From Deinococcus sp. Arct2-2 (lineage in GTDB: Bacteria > Deinococcota > Deinococci > Deinococcales > Deinococcaceae): a stretch of 64,000 nt of DNA. The notes below the pieces were generated by a model, which saw only the letters and a program-made list of their open reading frames with translations, searched no databases and was not told the DNA's origin. Location of the stretch: NCBI RefSeq assembly GCF_004801315.1, contig NZ_SSNW01000011.1:1-64000 (forward strand), given 5' to 3'. Both the position numbers and the translations under genes were made by a program. This document shows, in pieces, positions 9,801 through 16,766 of the stretch (positions within the stretch are counted from its first letter, which is position 1; each line of letters begins with the position of its first letter).

Positions 9801-11980
9801 CCCTGCCCGCCCGCGTGGAAGGCACACAGATTGGCGGCGACTGGCGAATTCGCGGCTTTTTGGGCGAATCCGATCTGTTTGGTGGCCTCAGCGGGGGCGA
9901 GCTGTTTGGCAACGTCACCCTGAAATCTTTCCCGGTGGGCGCGATCGTAAGCGCACTGGTGGGCAACAGCCCCGGCGAAGGCATCGTGACCGGAGTGGCC
10001 CGCTTCCGGGTGCCGGTAGCCGACCCGTTGGCAGGCAGCGCCACCGTTGTGGCCGAACGAATCCGCGTGAGTGCCACCAGCGGCGAAGGCGCAACAAAAG
10101 TCACCGAAACGCTGCTGGGTTCCGGCACGCTGGACTACGCGGCGCGGGAACTGCGGAACGTGAACATCCAGTTGGCGGGGGCCGGAACGTGGGACGTGCG
10201 CGGAGCCTTCAGCCGCTCGAACGTGGGCCTGACCGCGCAGTTTACCAACACCACCTTTACGCCCGTGCTGGTGCTGGTGCCTGCTGTTGCCGACCTCGGC
10301 CCCAGCCTCAAGGGAACGCTGACCCTCACAGTGGCCGGAACCTATGACCGCCCGCGTGGACAGGTACGGGCCTCTAACCTCAGCGGCACGTTGGCGGGCC
10401 TGAGTCTGCAAGTGCCTACGCTGTCGGGCGACCTGCCGGATTCGGGCGCGTTTATGGCCACTGGGCGCGTGCTGACCGGCGGCGTGGTAGGCAGCGACGG
10501 CACCTTGAACGTCAGCGGCCAACTGACGTTGGGCGACCTGAGCCAAACCCGCGTGCGCTTTGAAGGGCTATTGGCTCCGAAAGCCCTCGGCGCGCTGCCC
10601 AATACCACCGTGACGCTGGCGCAGGCCGCCACGTCCAGCTGGACACTGGACGCCCAAAGCCGCAGCACCAACCCCGTGACCGGAGCCGGAACCCTAAGCC
10701 TAACCGGGCAAATTGCGCCGCGCTGGGACTTGGCGCTGGCGGCCCGAAATTACAACTTGCCGCTGGCGGTGGTGTACGCCCGCGAAAGCGCCCTCAACGC
10801 TGACTTGCATGCGGTAGACGACGGAACGCTGATCCGCGTGAGTGGAGCCGCCGACTTCTTGCGCCTGACACTGGGGCGTGTGGGGGCCACCACCACCATT
10901 CCTGCACCGGGCCAAAGCAGTACCGACGATGGCACGGGCAGCGGCGGGCGCACCACCGACAGCTACGCGACTCCGCTACCCGACATTTATTCCACCTTCC
11001 CGGAACCGGGCCGTGACCCCAACGCGCCCGCCCCCGCCCGGCCTTTTTTGCAGCGCCTTGTTCTGGAAGACATTCCGATTCGCGCCCCCAACGGCATCCG
11101 GGTAGACGAGGCCTTAGCCCGCGCCGAATTTGGCGGCTCCTTGGTGGTATCGGGTACAGGCGCACAGCCGCGTATTACAGGCGACATCACCTCTCAGCGC
11201 GGCAGTATTTTCCTGCGTGAAAACGAATTTGCCATTCAAAGCGGCTTAGTGAGCTTTACCGGCCAGAGCCTTTTTCCCACCTTTGCGATTCTCGCCAGCG
11301 GCAACGTGCAGGCCAGCACCACCGGGCAGCGCGTGCCCGTGACGCTGGACGTGAAGGGCGAATTCCGCACCCTCGCCAGTGGAGCCAGCACCCTTGACCT
11401 GACCACCGCTCTGCGCTGTACGGCCATTGCCGGAGCGTCGGGCGGCACGGGCAGCGGCGAATGCACCGACCCCAACACCACGCAGGCCTACAGCGAGGCG
11501 CAATTGTACGCACTGGTCGCAACGGGCGTACCTAACCTAGAAACGCTGCCCGGCAACCTGACCGCACTGGGGGCCAGCGCCCTGCAAACCGCACTGAACA
11601 TCTTCGTGCTGGGCGAAATAGAGCGCAACGTGGCCCGCGCCCTCGGCCTAGACGTGTTCCGCCTGACGCCCAACCTCTCTACGGCAGACGGCAGCCTCGG
11701 CGCAACCATCACGCTGGGATCGTACCTGACGCGCAATCTGTACTTGCAATACCAGATCGACCTGACGGGCGCGGGCCTCATTGACGCCACGTATTCCACG
11801 CCCAACAAGCAATTTACCTTCAAGGTCAGCACGCCCCTGAACGGGCTAGACCTGCAAAGCGTGCGCCCCAGCTTCAGCGCCGCCTACAACGTGAATGACC
11901 GCGCCAGCGTGAGCTTGGGCGTGCAGAACAACCCCGAAAGCACGAGGCTGCGGTTTGGGGTGACGTATAGGATTCGGTGA
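866..11980 (+). CDS. Giant TamB/AsmA-like translocation-and-assembly protein (DUF490)
   Basis: A 3704-residue protein. After a short basic N-terminus there is one membrane helix (WPWVLLAVVLVLAALLTL, about residues 33-51). The rest is a very long series of Gly/Ala/Thr/Asn-rich beta repeats and ends in a TamB-type C-terminus (GSYLTRNLYLQYQIDLTG) with a final strand ending TYRIR. TamB family proteins bridge inner and outer membranes and take part in outer-membrane protein or lipid delivery; this fits a diderm Deinococcus. At 3704 residues it is far longer than E. coli TamB (about 1260). The central part holds a 361-residue tandem duplication. The start is uncertain: GTG at 866 or ATG at 917 just before the membrane helix; neither has a clear ribosome site. 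Long frames in other phases across the gene are artefacts of its composition. Confidence 0.88.
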   Translation: MTDGPAPRPDPAPVADMQPDDGNPTPLMRRRKRWPWVLLAVVLVLAALLTLTPRLFGSLILSRLGADLQVKADRVGGPLWSPNLSGATIKLPGIEGTAGKAGVTVEGVNLATRTVKLNVAVQDATVNLKLQELLKKGAAGKGGGWKVVLGGLDVQNARVNVDGKGANVPNGTFRVEQGQNGALTVKGRTNDGDLNADVQVSQGKAGNIFGLNLDADARVLNHYWPGVTAGRITGRYVLNDGPIRGDLKVTDAALRVPQAKFVTVTGVNGTATHRGDKVDLKLAGRGWNGTVNAVGAVDLKAKNWSVTADADPTVEGLAKAFGTTGTGNLNLRVTAGGWSTVRVKAYAKGAGQVGGVPFQDANVEYTLLTENGNRAGQTNDLAFSVKTAVAGDQAISGRWALGRAGTAQARGTLAGQPLTLDATLDAKNKLTLAGTALGGPARGSFDLKTQALDAVLNPKVSGVGARVALTGKPSDLRAAISGGTVGPFGVAGTARLNAQGLTADLQSGEGTAAGTLALNLDRQFKGTWSAQNLKGAGVTLGGNGQLDATGGDLTGTLTASLPGLTAPLTGPLNLNYVRQRGTFAPGNQRLTWNRDTFGLTARNLAVAGGVTVNGNLNVTTALRATGNLTARGNGFDVTATARGDTASLRGVLGAAGNRVTVLADTQLSAGFLTSAQIEGADIAGTLSVEDGIRFSLTTANAAGRRDTARGVIDGSNWDAIGRVNLAALRPLLPALAEQKLDGTLDLALAGLGGSARVNASAAGAGVAGTLQRNGQGARQPITADLNVTYPSVRARLAGRVFPDVQVSGSGTYRNGTDAPQTLNAVLAGEYGNLNARLTGRTGPLSFSGVTIPAQAVNLTGTVTPNLTAAGTWGDLNVTYDARTGLARVTGRQTLTALGQTGTVQGRATWGPGRSTDAGGVNSFRGAVEASGVLDQYTVALSGPWDSLNVRLSDGEGLRASGKASLPSGRYDVDLRGPIAGGTAAGGLFIDGNVTGTGTEPRGTVNVFDGAGGSASVSLRGFSNLDVQARGLTLGGQKLYGDLSARNNVLSGVIDAGPFRLTAAGGRVRAVGKFVGQSVVASGKLTLPATVSDLNVRVDGPYLSASATGSVSDLRGTVRLNAQTFGPAQARVSVPAQVFPLTASLTGARANIGGLTFLGGDWSGAANLRYVLSTAASNTPGQLRLEGNGPQLLAIPSGPVAGRVTVLPTIGGTLSASLAPALPFLPQAVRKEIVPGRLVAQISAAGAVLTTTGTRYVGEPLNLSARVNWKNGVTASGTLTHPGSRIPVRYDGRDLTLDGLVLNARALQPVLPGLTGTLTASLTVPKLDFAQADGRARVNLALGGQRADGLVSLRRGQLDADLTSTLAGLNLRVRGPLYPQADAVLNVDGVRGTLTGSAANTLKLQAAGDFQGQALDLTASAAGLTGKGQIKLAGNVAGQSISASGNLVSGVLSGLNLRVSGPYLTANASGNLADLRGSVRLNAQTFGPAQARVTLPAQVLPLTASVSKASVNVGGLNYAGGQWNGAANLSYGFGNTPGQLRLQGNGAQLLALPSGPVVGRVTVLPTIGGTLSASLSPALPFLPEAVRKEFVAGRLIAQISATGAALTTNGTRYVGQPLGLAARVNWKNGITASGTLTHPGSRIPVRYDGRDLNIDGAVLDARTLQPLLKGVTGTLSASLSVPQLDFDQASGRAQVNLALQGQRAVGAVTVQRGQVGADLTSTLAGLDVQVRGPLYPQADAVLNIDGVQGTLTGSAAETLKLQAAGEYQGRNLNLSASASNLTTGAASAQLTGTVSGAAVNVSLKQNAGKWNTAGSLNVPDLRTLTATSGSGGTAGNLSATIGGTLDNLTLNAAGVAAGVRFTAPASYRGGVLRLAGASATLPNLVSVRASGPVFPTLGLSAKATLKDYLPGTYTVQASGSLSKPDVNAQGTLQSAPTGLQAGGSRVTARLLGQDYRLTFAGEPLAGFVRGKLGANALGGLLDSRLALNTSYIGADGRRVALNGATGWNARRGWLGSLQARGTLGENNTLNATLNGSGPLAISASLQTPFNGQPRTASVTGTLPADLPFRPGGTLDLAALDVGALWGRAGQLALTGQATLGGGTWSKLDAQFAGQIDDSAGELTGDLGATYRAGDVSVRLAGERVSGGAVLAGGKYDLTLRAEPLRLARLLPVNLDMDALTFGGTVTAAGTLAGGPSKVTLRNLALKGEQGSIRDSGIGPFSLYGSASYVWQPGGQNVLEAALDGSLRGGVLQARGQLPAGVRVTARDIDARTLGAGVLGAALNLTGDLTNPAVAGQVSTVADAFDARVILSGRALSLKANARADLKGNAKGTLYAEASDLNLTAGAAGLENVRARVYGTVASGTNSAKLDLNGVWPALTGTATATVGGIAQPITLTGDGRGGYALSGGELGAGSVTLTRTQGFIPALAATLRLTPLPLVGGTGAATAEVTFGGTLTAPTVAATVTTRNAALSGVTLADTTGSITGTLTNLSGTLAQAGATVATLNGQTVNLTGLTASVAGATVKATGTAALDGTADLNLVSSGALDGNLKATYRARALSLNGTLAAQGVSAALNLDADPFTGWHGTARLSGGPAGVLTQAATLTLSGPFAHPLATGDAGLLGAGARIVASSTGVQVRLVDGPGATANGAVELRPNAAGQWQWLGATSLTRPELSLSVTPSGPLADPNLLLSVRRGEWRASGTASLRAADLNVSDGLKDGRITWTDQIVRADLPGLDLSRLGVKLGSTTLTGRLTAQGAISTDTRDGQLTLNIQDVTTDYEVPYLGLKVNGDVQATVNLTAGKPTVQASATLPAGTLTLNAQQTGTGQADKNWTGRLTGSLAQDGGTLALNVGADGAGLTGNVTATRYPVSGAGQSVRVDGTVALGGQTFSANLTAANEMGEARVIGSGGLADVVPALSSVLAVRPTDQGYNLRATLDAVELKELAIAPALSGRVSGEININDGGGTFVVRSAGLTLGPKTLPARVEGTQIGGDWRIRGFLGESDLFGGLSGGELFGNVTLKSFPVGAIVSALVGNSPGEGIVTGVARFRVPVADPLAGSATVVAERIRVSATSGEGATKVTETLLGSGTLDYAARELRNVNIQLAGAGTWDVRGAFSRSNVGLTAQFTNTTFTPVLVLVPAVADLGPSLKGTLTLTVAGTYDRPRGQVRASNLSGTLAGLSLQVPTLSGDLPDSGAFMATGRVLTGGVVGSDGTLNVSGQLTLGDLSQTRVRFEGLLAPKALGALPNTTVTLAQAATSSWTLDAQSRSTNPVTGAGTLSLTGQIAPRWDLALAARNYNLPLAVVYARESALNADLHAVDDGTLIRVSGAADFLRLTLGRVGATTTIPAPGQSSTDDGTGSGGRTTDSYATPLPDIYSTFPEPGRDPNAPAPARPFLQRLVLEDIPIRAPNGIRVDEALARAEFGGSLVVSGTGAQPRITGDITSQRGSIFLRENEFAIQSGLVSFTGQSLFPTFAILASGNVQASTTGQRVPVTLDVKGEFRTLASGASTLDLTTALRCTAIAGASGGTGSGECTDPNTTQAYSEAQLYALVATGVPNLETLPGNLTALGASALQTALNIFVLGEIERNVARALGLDVFRLTPNLSTADGSLGATITLGSYLTRNLYLQYQIDLTGAGLIDATYSTPNKQFTFKVSTPLNGLDLQSVRPSFSAAYNVNDRASVSLGVQNNPESTRLRFGVTYRIR
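4075..6255 (+). repeat. Tandem duplication of about 1085 bp inside the TamB-like gene
   Basis: Two successive copies (about 4075-5165 and 5165-6255) code for near-identical stretches, for example RLNAQTFGPAQARV, RVTVLPTIGGTLSASL, GSRIPVRYDGRDL and RGPLYPQADAVLN. The same codons recur 1083 bases apart (4214 and 5297), or 361 codons, so the frame is kept. Nucleotide identity is high over long runs, which suggests a fairly recent duplication. Confidence 0.85.
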
Positions 11981-11985
11981 GAATC

Positions 11986-12158
11986 AACGGTTCGGATAGG
12001 TGGCAAATTTTGCCCGAGAATACGGGGGTTGCTCCTCTCCCCTTGCGGGGACTGGAACAGCTCGCCCGCGAGAGGTTGGGAGGGGGAAGTGGGCAGTACG
12101 TCCTAGACGAAGTTTCTCTGTGGCCTGTTTTTTAACATCAACACCTGTCCGAACCGTT
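11986..12158. repeat. 173-bp element bounded by 16-bp inverted repeats
   Basis: The ends AACGGTTCGGATAGGT (11986-12001) and ACCTGTCCGAACCGTT (12143-12158) are inverted copies with one mismatch. The interior is GC-rich and has a CTCTCCCC / GGGAGGGGG core similar to other intergenic repeats in the window. It begins six bases after the TamB-like stop. No gene is seen in it. I see no target-site duplication, so whether it is a MITE or a transcription-end structure is open. Confidence 0.6.
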
Positions 12159-12195
12159 AGACATTACAAGCAGAGTCGATTTGATCATTGGTACA

Positions 12196-12415
12196 AGAGA
12201 GCCGCCTGAACTGCATTGTTTCGGCGGCTCTCTGCTTGATTTGGGATTCGGCCCACATCGTCAACATTCTCTGAGTTTGCCCAACCATCACACGGCTTTT
12301 TTTGTGTGTTGGGCCAGATCCGTCACACTCTGGATGGTCAGGTCTCTCCCAGGTCAACAAGCCAGTGCTTTTTTCCAGCCTTCCAAGGCCGCATTCTAGA
12401 TCTGGCCGACCTGGG
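12196..12415 (+). ncRNA. Candidate IS110 bridge RNA / structured left-end RNA
   Basis: Four strong helices sit in the non-coding left flank of the IS110 element. They are AGAGAGCCGCC (12196-12206) with 12223-12233, perfect 11 bp; GCCCAA + CACAC (12279-12293) with GTGTG + TTGGGC (12304-12314), with a 4-base bulge; GGCCAGATC (12312-12320) with 12399-12407, perfect 9 bp; and CCCAGGTC (12348-12355) with 12408-12415, perfect 8 bp. The second helix overlaps the third by three bases and the last two cross, so not all form at once. IS110-group elements are known to express a bridge RNA from this flank. Calling this one a bridge RNA is inference from position and folding. Confidence 0.5.
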
Positions 12416-12525
12416 CTCTTTCTCTGCAACGCTGAACCCTATCCGAGGCCCCAGAGCCTGCACCACAAGAACAGTGCCGAGAAAGACTGTGCCTGACACG
12501 CTTTGCCCAGCTCAGGAGGTGCAGC

Positions 12526-13554
12526 ATGTTGGTGCTGGGCATGGATGTCGGAAAACGAGAGTTGTTCGTTCAGCTGCAGGACACCACAGGAAGTTCGCTC
12601 GGTCAGCGCGGCCCCGTGGCCAACACACCCGCCGGACTTCACCAGTTGAGTGATTGGGTTCACAAGTGGACTGAACCCACACAACTCCATGTGGTGATGG
12701 AGGCCACCAATGTGTATTGGGAGCGCTGCGCACACCATTTTCAATCGCTCGATTGTGTCGTGAGTGTGGTGAACCCCGCACAGATCAAGTATGTTGCTCG
12801 TTCTGTCCTGCGCCGGGGGAAAACCGACGTGATGGATGCGGAGCTGATCGCGCGCTATGGAGTCGTCATGCATCCGGGCGGCTGGACGCCGCCCAGCACC
12901 GCGTTGAGTGACCTCAAGCAGCTCACTCGAGAACGGGAAGCCGTTCTCGTGCGCCGAACTCAGGAACAGAACCACCTTCAAGCCTGGCAAGACGCCCATC
13001 GTGCTTCGGAGACCGTCGTCAAGCTCACCCAGCAGCGGTTAGACCTTATGGTTGGGCAAGTCGGAGAGATTGAGGCCGCCATGCGTGCGCTGATTGAGGC
13101 CGATGAAACCTTGTCGCAGCAACTGAAGTTGCTGCTGAGTGTGCCGGGGTTTGCCTTTGTGGCGGCAGCAACCATTGTGGCCGAGACCGTGGGATTTGCC
13201 CACTTGGAGACTGGACGGGAGATTTCTGCGGCCGCAGGCATGGCTCCCTCCCCACACCAATCGGGCGCCAAGCGCGGTCAAGGACGGATGTCCAAAACCG
13301 GCAATGCCCGCCTGCGACGGATCGCGTATCTCTCAGCCTTAGGCGCGTCAACATCACACAGTCGAATGCGAACGTACTCTCGCCATTTGCGGGACACCGG
13401 CAAGCCAGCCAAAGTGGCGTTAGTCGCGCTGGGACGCAAATTATTCATCACTGGACTAGCGGTGGTGAAATCTGGGCGGCCTTATCAGGATGACTTTTGT
13501 CGTTCTCAAGACGGAACTGGCCCAACACCGACAACCGCCCAGCCACAGACTTGA
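12526..13554 (+). CDS. IS110-family transposase (DEDD recombinase)
   Basis: 342 residues, full length for the family. The N-terminal RuvC-like DEDD domain shows D7 (GMDVGK), E59 (VMEATN), D101 and D104 (KTDVMDAEL). The C-terminal Transposase_20 domain carries SVPGF and HQSGAKRGQGRMSKTGN with the catalytic serine near residue 246. IS110 enzymes recombine DNA guided by a bridge RNA. The start ATG at 12526 has a strong ribosome site (AGGAGG) 7 bases upstream. There is no frameshift and all catalytic residues are present, so it is probably active. Confidence 0.93.
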   Translation: MLVLGMDVGKRELFVQLQDTTGSSLGQRGPVANTPAGLHQLSDWVHKWTEPTQLHVVMEATNVYWERCAHHFQSLDCVVSVVNPAQIKYVARSVLRRGKTDVMDAELIARYGVVMHPGGWTPPSTALSDLKQLTREREAVLVRRTQEQNHLQAWQDAHRASETVVKLTQQRLDLMVGQVGEIEAAMRALIEADETLSQQLKLLLSVPGFAFVAAATIVAETVGFAHLETGREISAAAGMAPSPHQSGAKRGQGRMSKTGNARLRRIAYLSALGASTSHSRMRTYSRHLRDTGKPAKVALVALGRKLFITGLAVVKSGRPYQDDFCRSQDGTGPTPTTAQPQT

Positions 13555-13604
13555 CAATCCATTAGCGACACCCTATTTAGATCAATGCCGCTACACTTCC
13601 CCAT

Positions 13605-14612
13605 ATGGCTGTTTCTGTCGCAGGTTCTCAGGTCACTTTTTCGGCTCCGGCAGGGGCGGCGGCGTTGGTGGGCGACTTCACCGATTGGCGCAAACGCCCC
13701 GCGCTGCCTGTGGTGGCGGGCCAGTCCATCACCCTGAGCCTGCCGCGTGGCGCGTGGGTGGAATATGCGTGGCTGGACGAGGCGGGCACGCCCTTTGCAG
13801 ACCCCGACAACGCCCAAAAATCGCTGAATCCTTGGTGGCCTTACCCACGTGCGGTGGTGGTGGGCCAGTACGCGCAGCACTCGCTGTGGGCCGCGCCCGA
13901 AGCCACCCAGAAAGGCACGGCGCACCGCCTGACGTGGGAAGGCACGGTGTTTCCCGGCACGCGCCGCGCCATCGTGTACACGCCGCACGGGTATCAATCG
14001 TCTCAGGTCGTGCCTGTTTATTACGTGCAGGACGGCGTGGCCTTTTACCGCACGGGCAAACTGGGTGAGGTGATGGACAGGGCGGTAGAAGCTGGCCTAG
14101 CGTCAGGCGCGGTGTTGGTGTTTGTGGAACCCGGAGACCGTAGCGCCGAGTATTACCTGAACGACCGCTATCTGGACTTCCTGCAATCCGAAGTGTTTCC
14201 GCGTGTGGAAGGCGAACTTGCCACCGCCAGCGAGCGCGGCTTGTGGGGCGCTAGCCTCGGCGGACTGATTAGCCTGCATTTGGGCGCGGCCCACCCCGAT
14301 CTATTTTCCCGCGTGGTCAGCCACAGCGGGGCGTTTATTGCGCGGCCCGGTGCAGAAAAAGACGGCATCATCGACACGACGACTGCCGGAGAATGGCTGC
14401 GCGAACGCCTGAGCCTGCACCCGCCCACGCACCTGAAAACCAGCCTAGATACAGGCGTATTGGAATGGCTGGCCGCCCCGAACCGCCGCATGGCCGCCCT
14501 CTTTGCCGATGCCGATTTGCCCCACCAGTACCGCGAATATGCCAGCGGGCACAACTGGGTGACGTGGCGGGCGGCGTTGCCGGAAGCGTTTTTGTACATG
14601 CAAGGTGGGTGA
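13605..14612 (+). CDS. Fes-like alpha/beta-hydrolase esterase with N-terminal Ig-like domain
   Basis: 335 residues. The first 100 or so (VTFSAPAGAAALVGDFTDW) look like the carbohydrate-binding/E-set domain found before enterobactin-esterase-type hydrolases. The C-terminal two thirds is a putative esterase (esterase D family) with a nucleophile elbow GASLGG (Ser about 217) and a late histidine in SGHNW (about 316). No signal peptide is seen. The start is supported by TACACT (13592-13597), seven bases before the ATG, consistent with a leaderless transcript. The substrate is not known: siderophore esters or other small esters are possible. Confidence 0.82.
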   Translation: MAVSVAGSQVTFSAPAGAAALVGDFTDWRKRPALPVVAGQSITLSLPRGAWVEYAWLDEAGTPFADPDNAQKSLNPWWPYPRAVVVGQYAQHSLWAAPEATQKGTAHRLTWEGTVFPGTRRAIVYTPHGYQSSQVVPVYYVQDGVAFYRTGKLGEVMDRAVEAGLASGAVLVFVEPGDRSAEYYLNDRYLDFLQSEVFPRVEGELATASERGLWGASLGGLISLHLGAAHPDLFSRVVSHSGAFIARPGAEKDGIIDTTTAGEWLRERLSLHPPTHLKTSLDTGVLEWLAAPNRRMAALFADADLPHQYREYASGHNWVTWRAALPEAFLYMQGG

Positions 14613-14630
14613 GAAGGGCGGCTAAGGGTC

Positions 14631-14770
14631 TAATACGGACTCCGCTTAATTCCGCCACAATCGGGACAGCACCGCTTGCGGCTCCATAACGCGTAGCCCG
14701 TACTTTTTCCCGCTCGCTCCGCTCGGATTGAATCCCAGAAAGTGCAGGATTCAATCGGAATCCGTATAAG
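14631..14770. repeat. 140-bp dispersed element with imperfect inverted ends
   Basis: The left end TAATACGGACTCCGCTTAAT and the right end (14749-14770), read as its complement TTATACGGATTCCGATTGAA, are imperfect inverted copies. The interior is non-coding and holds a CGCTCGCTCCGCTCGG motif. This has the form of a MITE-like Deinococcus repeat. No other copy is in this window. Confidence 0.55.
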
Positions 14771-14774
14771 AAGG

Positions 14775-14870
14775 GCCATCGCTGACGCTCACTCACCCCC
14801 TCCCAGCTTCCCCCGCAAGGGGGGAGGAGCAAAAACAAAGTTTCACAAGTCCCCCTAGACCCTTAGACGC
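14775..14870. repeat. Class B intergenic repeat and CTAAGGGTC motif
   Basis: A non-coding stretch with GCTGACGCTCACTCACCCCCTC and GCAAGGGGGGAGGAGC, the same pieces seen at 25353-25597, 28475-28575 and 38658-38902. It ends with CCTAGACCCTTAGACGCG, a copy of the recurrent CTAAGGGTC motif. No coding content is seen here. Confidence 0.6.
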
Positions 14871-14928
14871 GCCACCATCCAGCCAAACTCACCCGCCGCA
14901 CCCCTCTCACGCGGCATAGTCAGCACCA

Positions 14929-15990
<1,062 letters not shown>

Positions 15991-16025
15991 GGGGCAAGAC
16001 CGCGGAGTGTGGAACGTGGGAAAGG

Positions 16026-16064
16026 CGCAAGGCCAGTCAGAATCAATCGACTGGCCTTGCGTTT
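16026..16064 (+). terminator. Terminator after the C39-like gene
   Basis: A perfect 13-bp stem, CGCAAGGCCAGTC (16026-16038) with 16049-16061, around a 10-base loop, followed by TTT. The tail is short, so termination may be partial. Confidence 0.65.
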
Positions 16065-16164
16065 AGGGTTGTTGTGGATGAAATTAAATTCTAGCTTTGG
16101 CGGCCAAAACCCGCACAGTTTTTAACCACAATCCACGATCTACTCTCCACGATCCAGCCCTGCT

Positions 16165-16614
16165 TTACCGGCTGATGCTGGCGCGGGGTTCCAGCGCGTA
16201 GAACGACACCAGCGCCACGAGCGTGCCAACCCAACCGGGAGCGCTGCCGAGGCTCAGTTCGAAATTGCGGCCCAGTACGGTGCTGCCCAGCTGCCCGACG
16301 AGTTGATCGCCGTTTTGCTGCGCCACCACGTTCCAGCCCACGATGGGTTCGCCCATGTAGCCAGTCACGCGGTCTACGCCACGCAGCGTCAGCTTTTGCG
16401 AGCCGACGTTGCCTTTGAGTTCGCCGTCTTGAAGCTCGATCTTGAACGGGTCTGCGCCGACAGTACCCTGTACGCCGCGTTCCGTAATTTCGAGGTCGAT
16501 GTCTTTGCCGTGGAGCTTGCCACCTGCGCGGCCTGTAATGCGGTCACCGTCGATGATACAGCGGATGTCATATCCGTCTGCTCCACCCAAACGGCCCTTA
16601 ATCTGGTCTTCCAT
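16165..16614 (-). CDS. Conserved hypothetical, glycine-rich beta repeat protein with hydrophobic tail
   Basis: 149 residues. Most of the protein is a run of short strands separated by glycine (for example GKLHGKDIDLEI and GNVGSQKLTLRG), suggesting a small beta-barrel or solenoid. The last 25 residues contain a hydrophobic helix (WVGTLVALVSFYAL). I recognise no enzyme motif. The ATG at 16614 lies seven bases after a TATACT box on the same strand, which fits leaderless expression. A longer reading frame on the plus strand across this gene is rejected. Confidence 0.75.
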   Translation of the reverse strand: MEDQIKGRLGGADGYDIRCIIDGDRITGRAGGKLHGKDIDLEITERGVQGTVGADPFKIELQDGELKGNVGSQKLTLRGVDRVTGYMGEPIVGWNVVAQQNGDQLVGQLGSTVLGRNFELSLGSAPGWVGTLVALVSFYALEPRASISR

Positions 16615-16766
16615 GCGGCGAAGTATAGCGGGGCCGGACGTGTTAGAGATGCAGGCTCACCTACTCGCGTTCACATGTTGACGCGACGCGAAGCCGAAGA
16701 CACCGTTCTAGGCGCGAAAAAAACATCCTCAACTTTGCTGCCCCCTGCATTAACAGTTCGGCGGGA

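Larger units (their letters stand above)
12165..13580 (+). mobile_element. IS110-family insertion sequence (ends approximate)
   Basis: A complete transposase gene with a 5' non-coding flank of about 350 bases and a short 3' flank. IS110 elements usually lack terminal inverted repeats and give no clear target duplication, so the ends cannot be fixed from one copy. The left end must lie after the inverted-repeat element (12158). The right end must lie before the -10 box of the next gene (13592). Confidence 0.7.

Noticed and set aside
11986..12158. Inverted repeats as the ends of the IS110 element
   Set aside because: IS110 elements generally lack such repeats, and both arms lie on the left side of the transposase.
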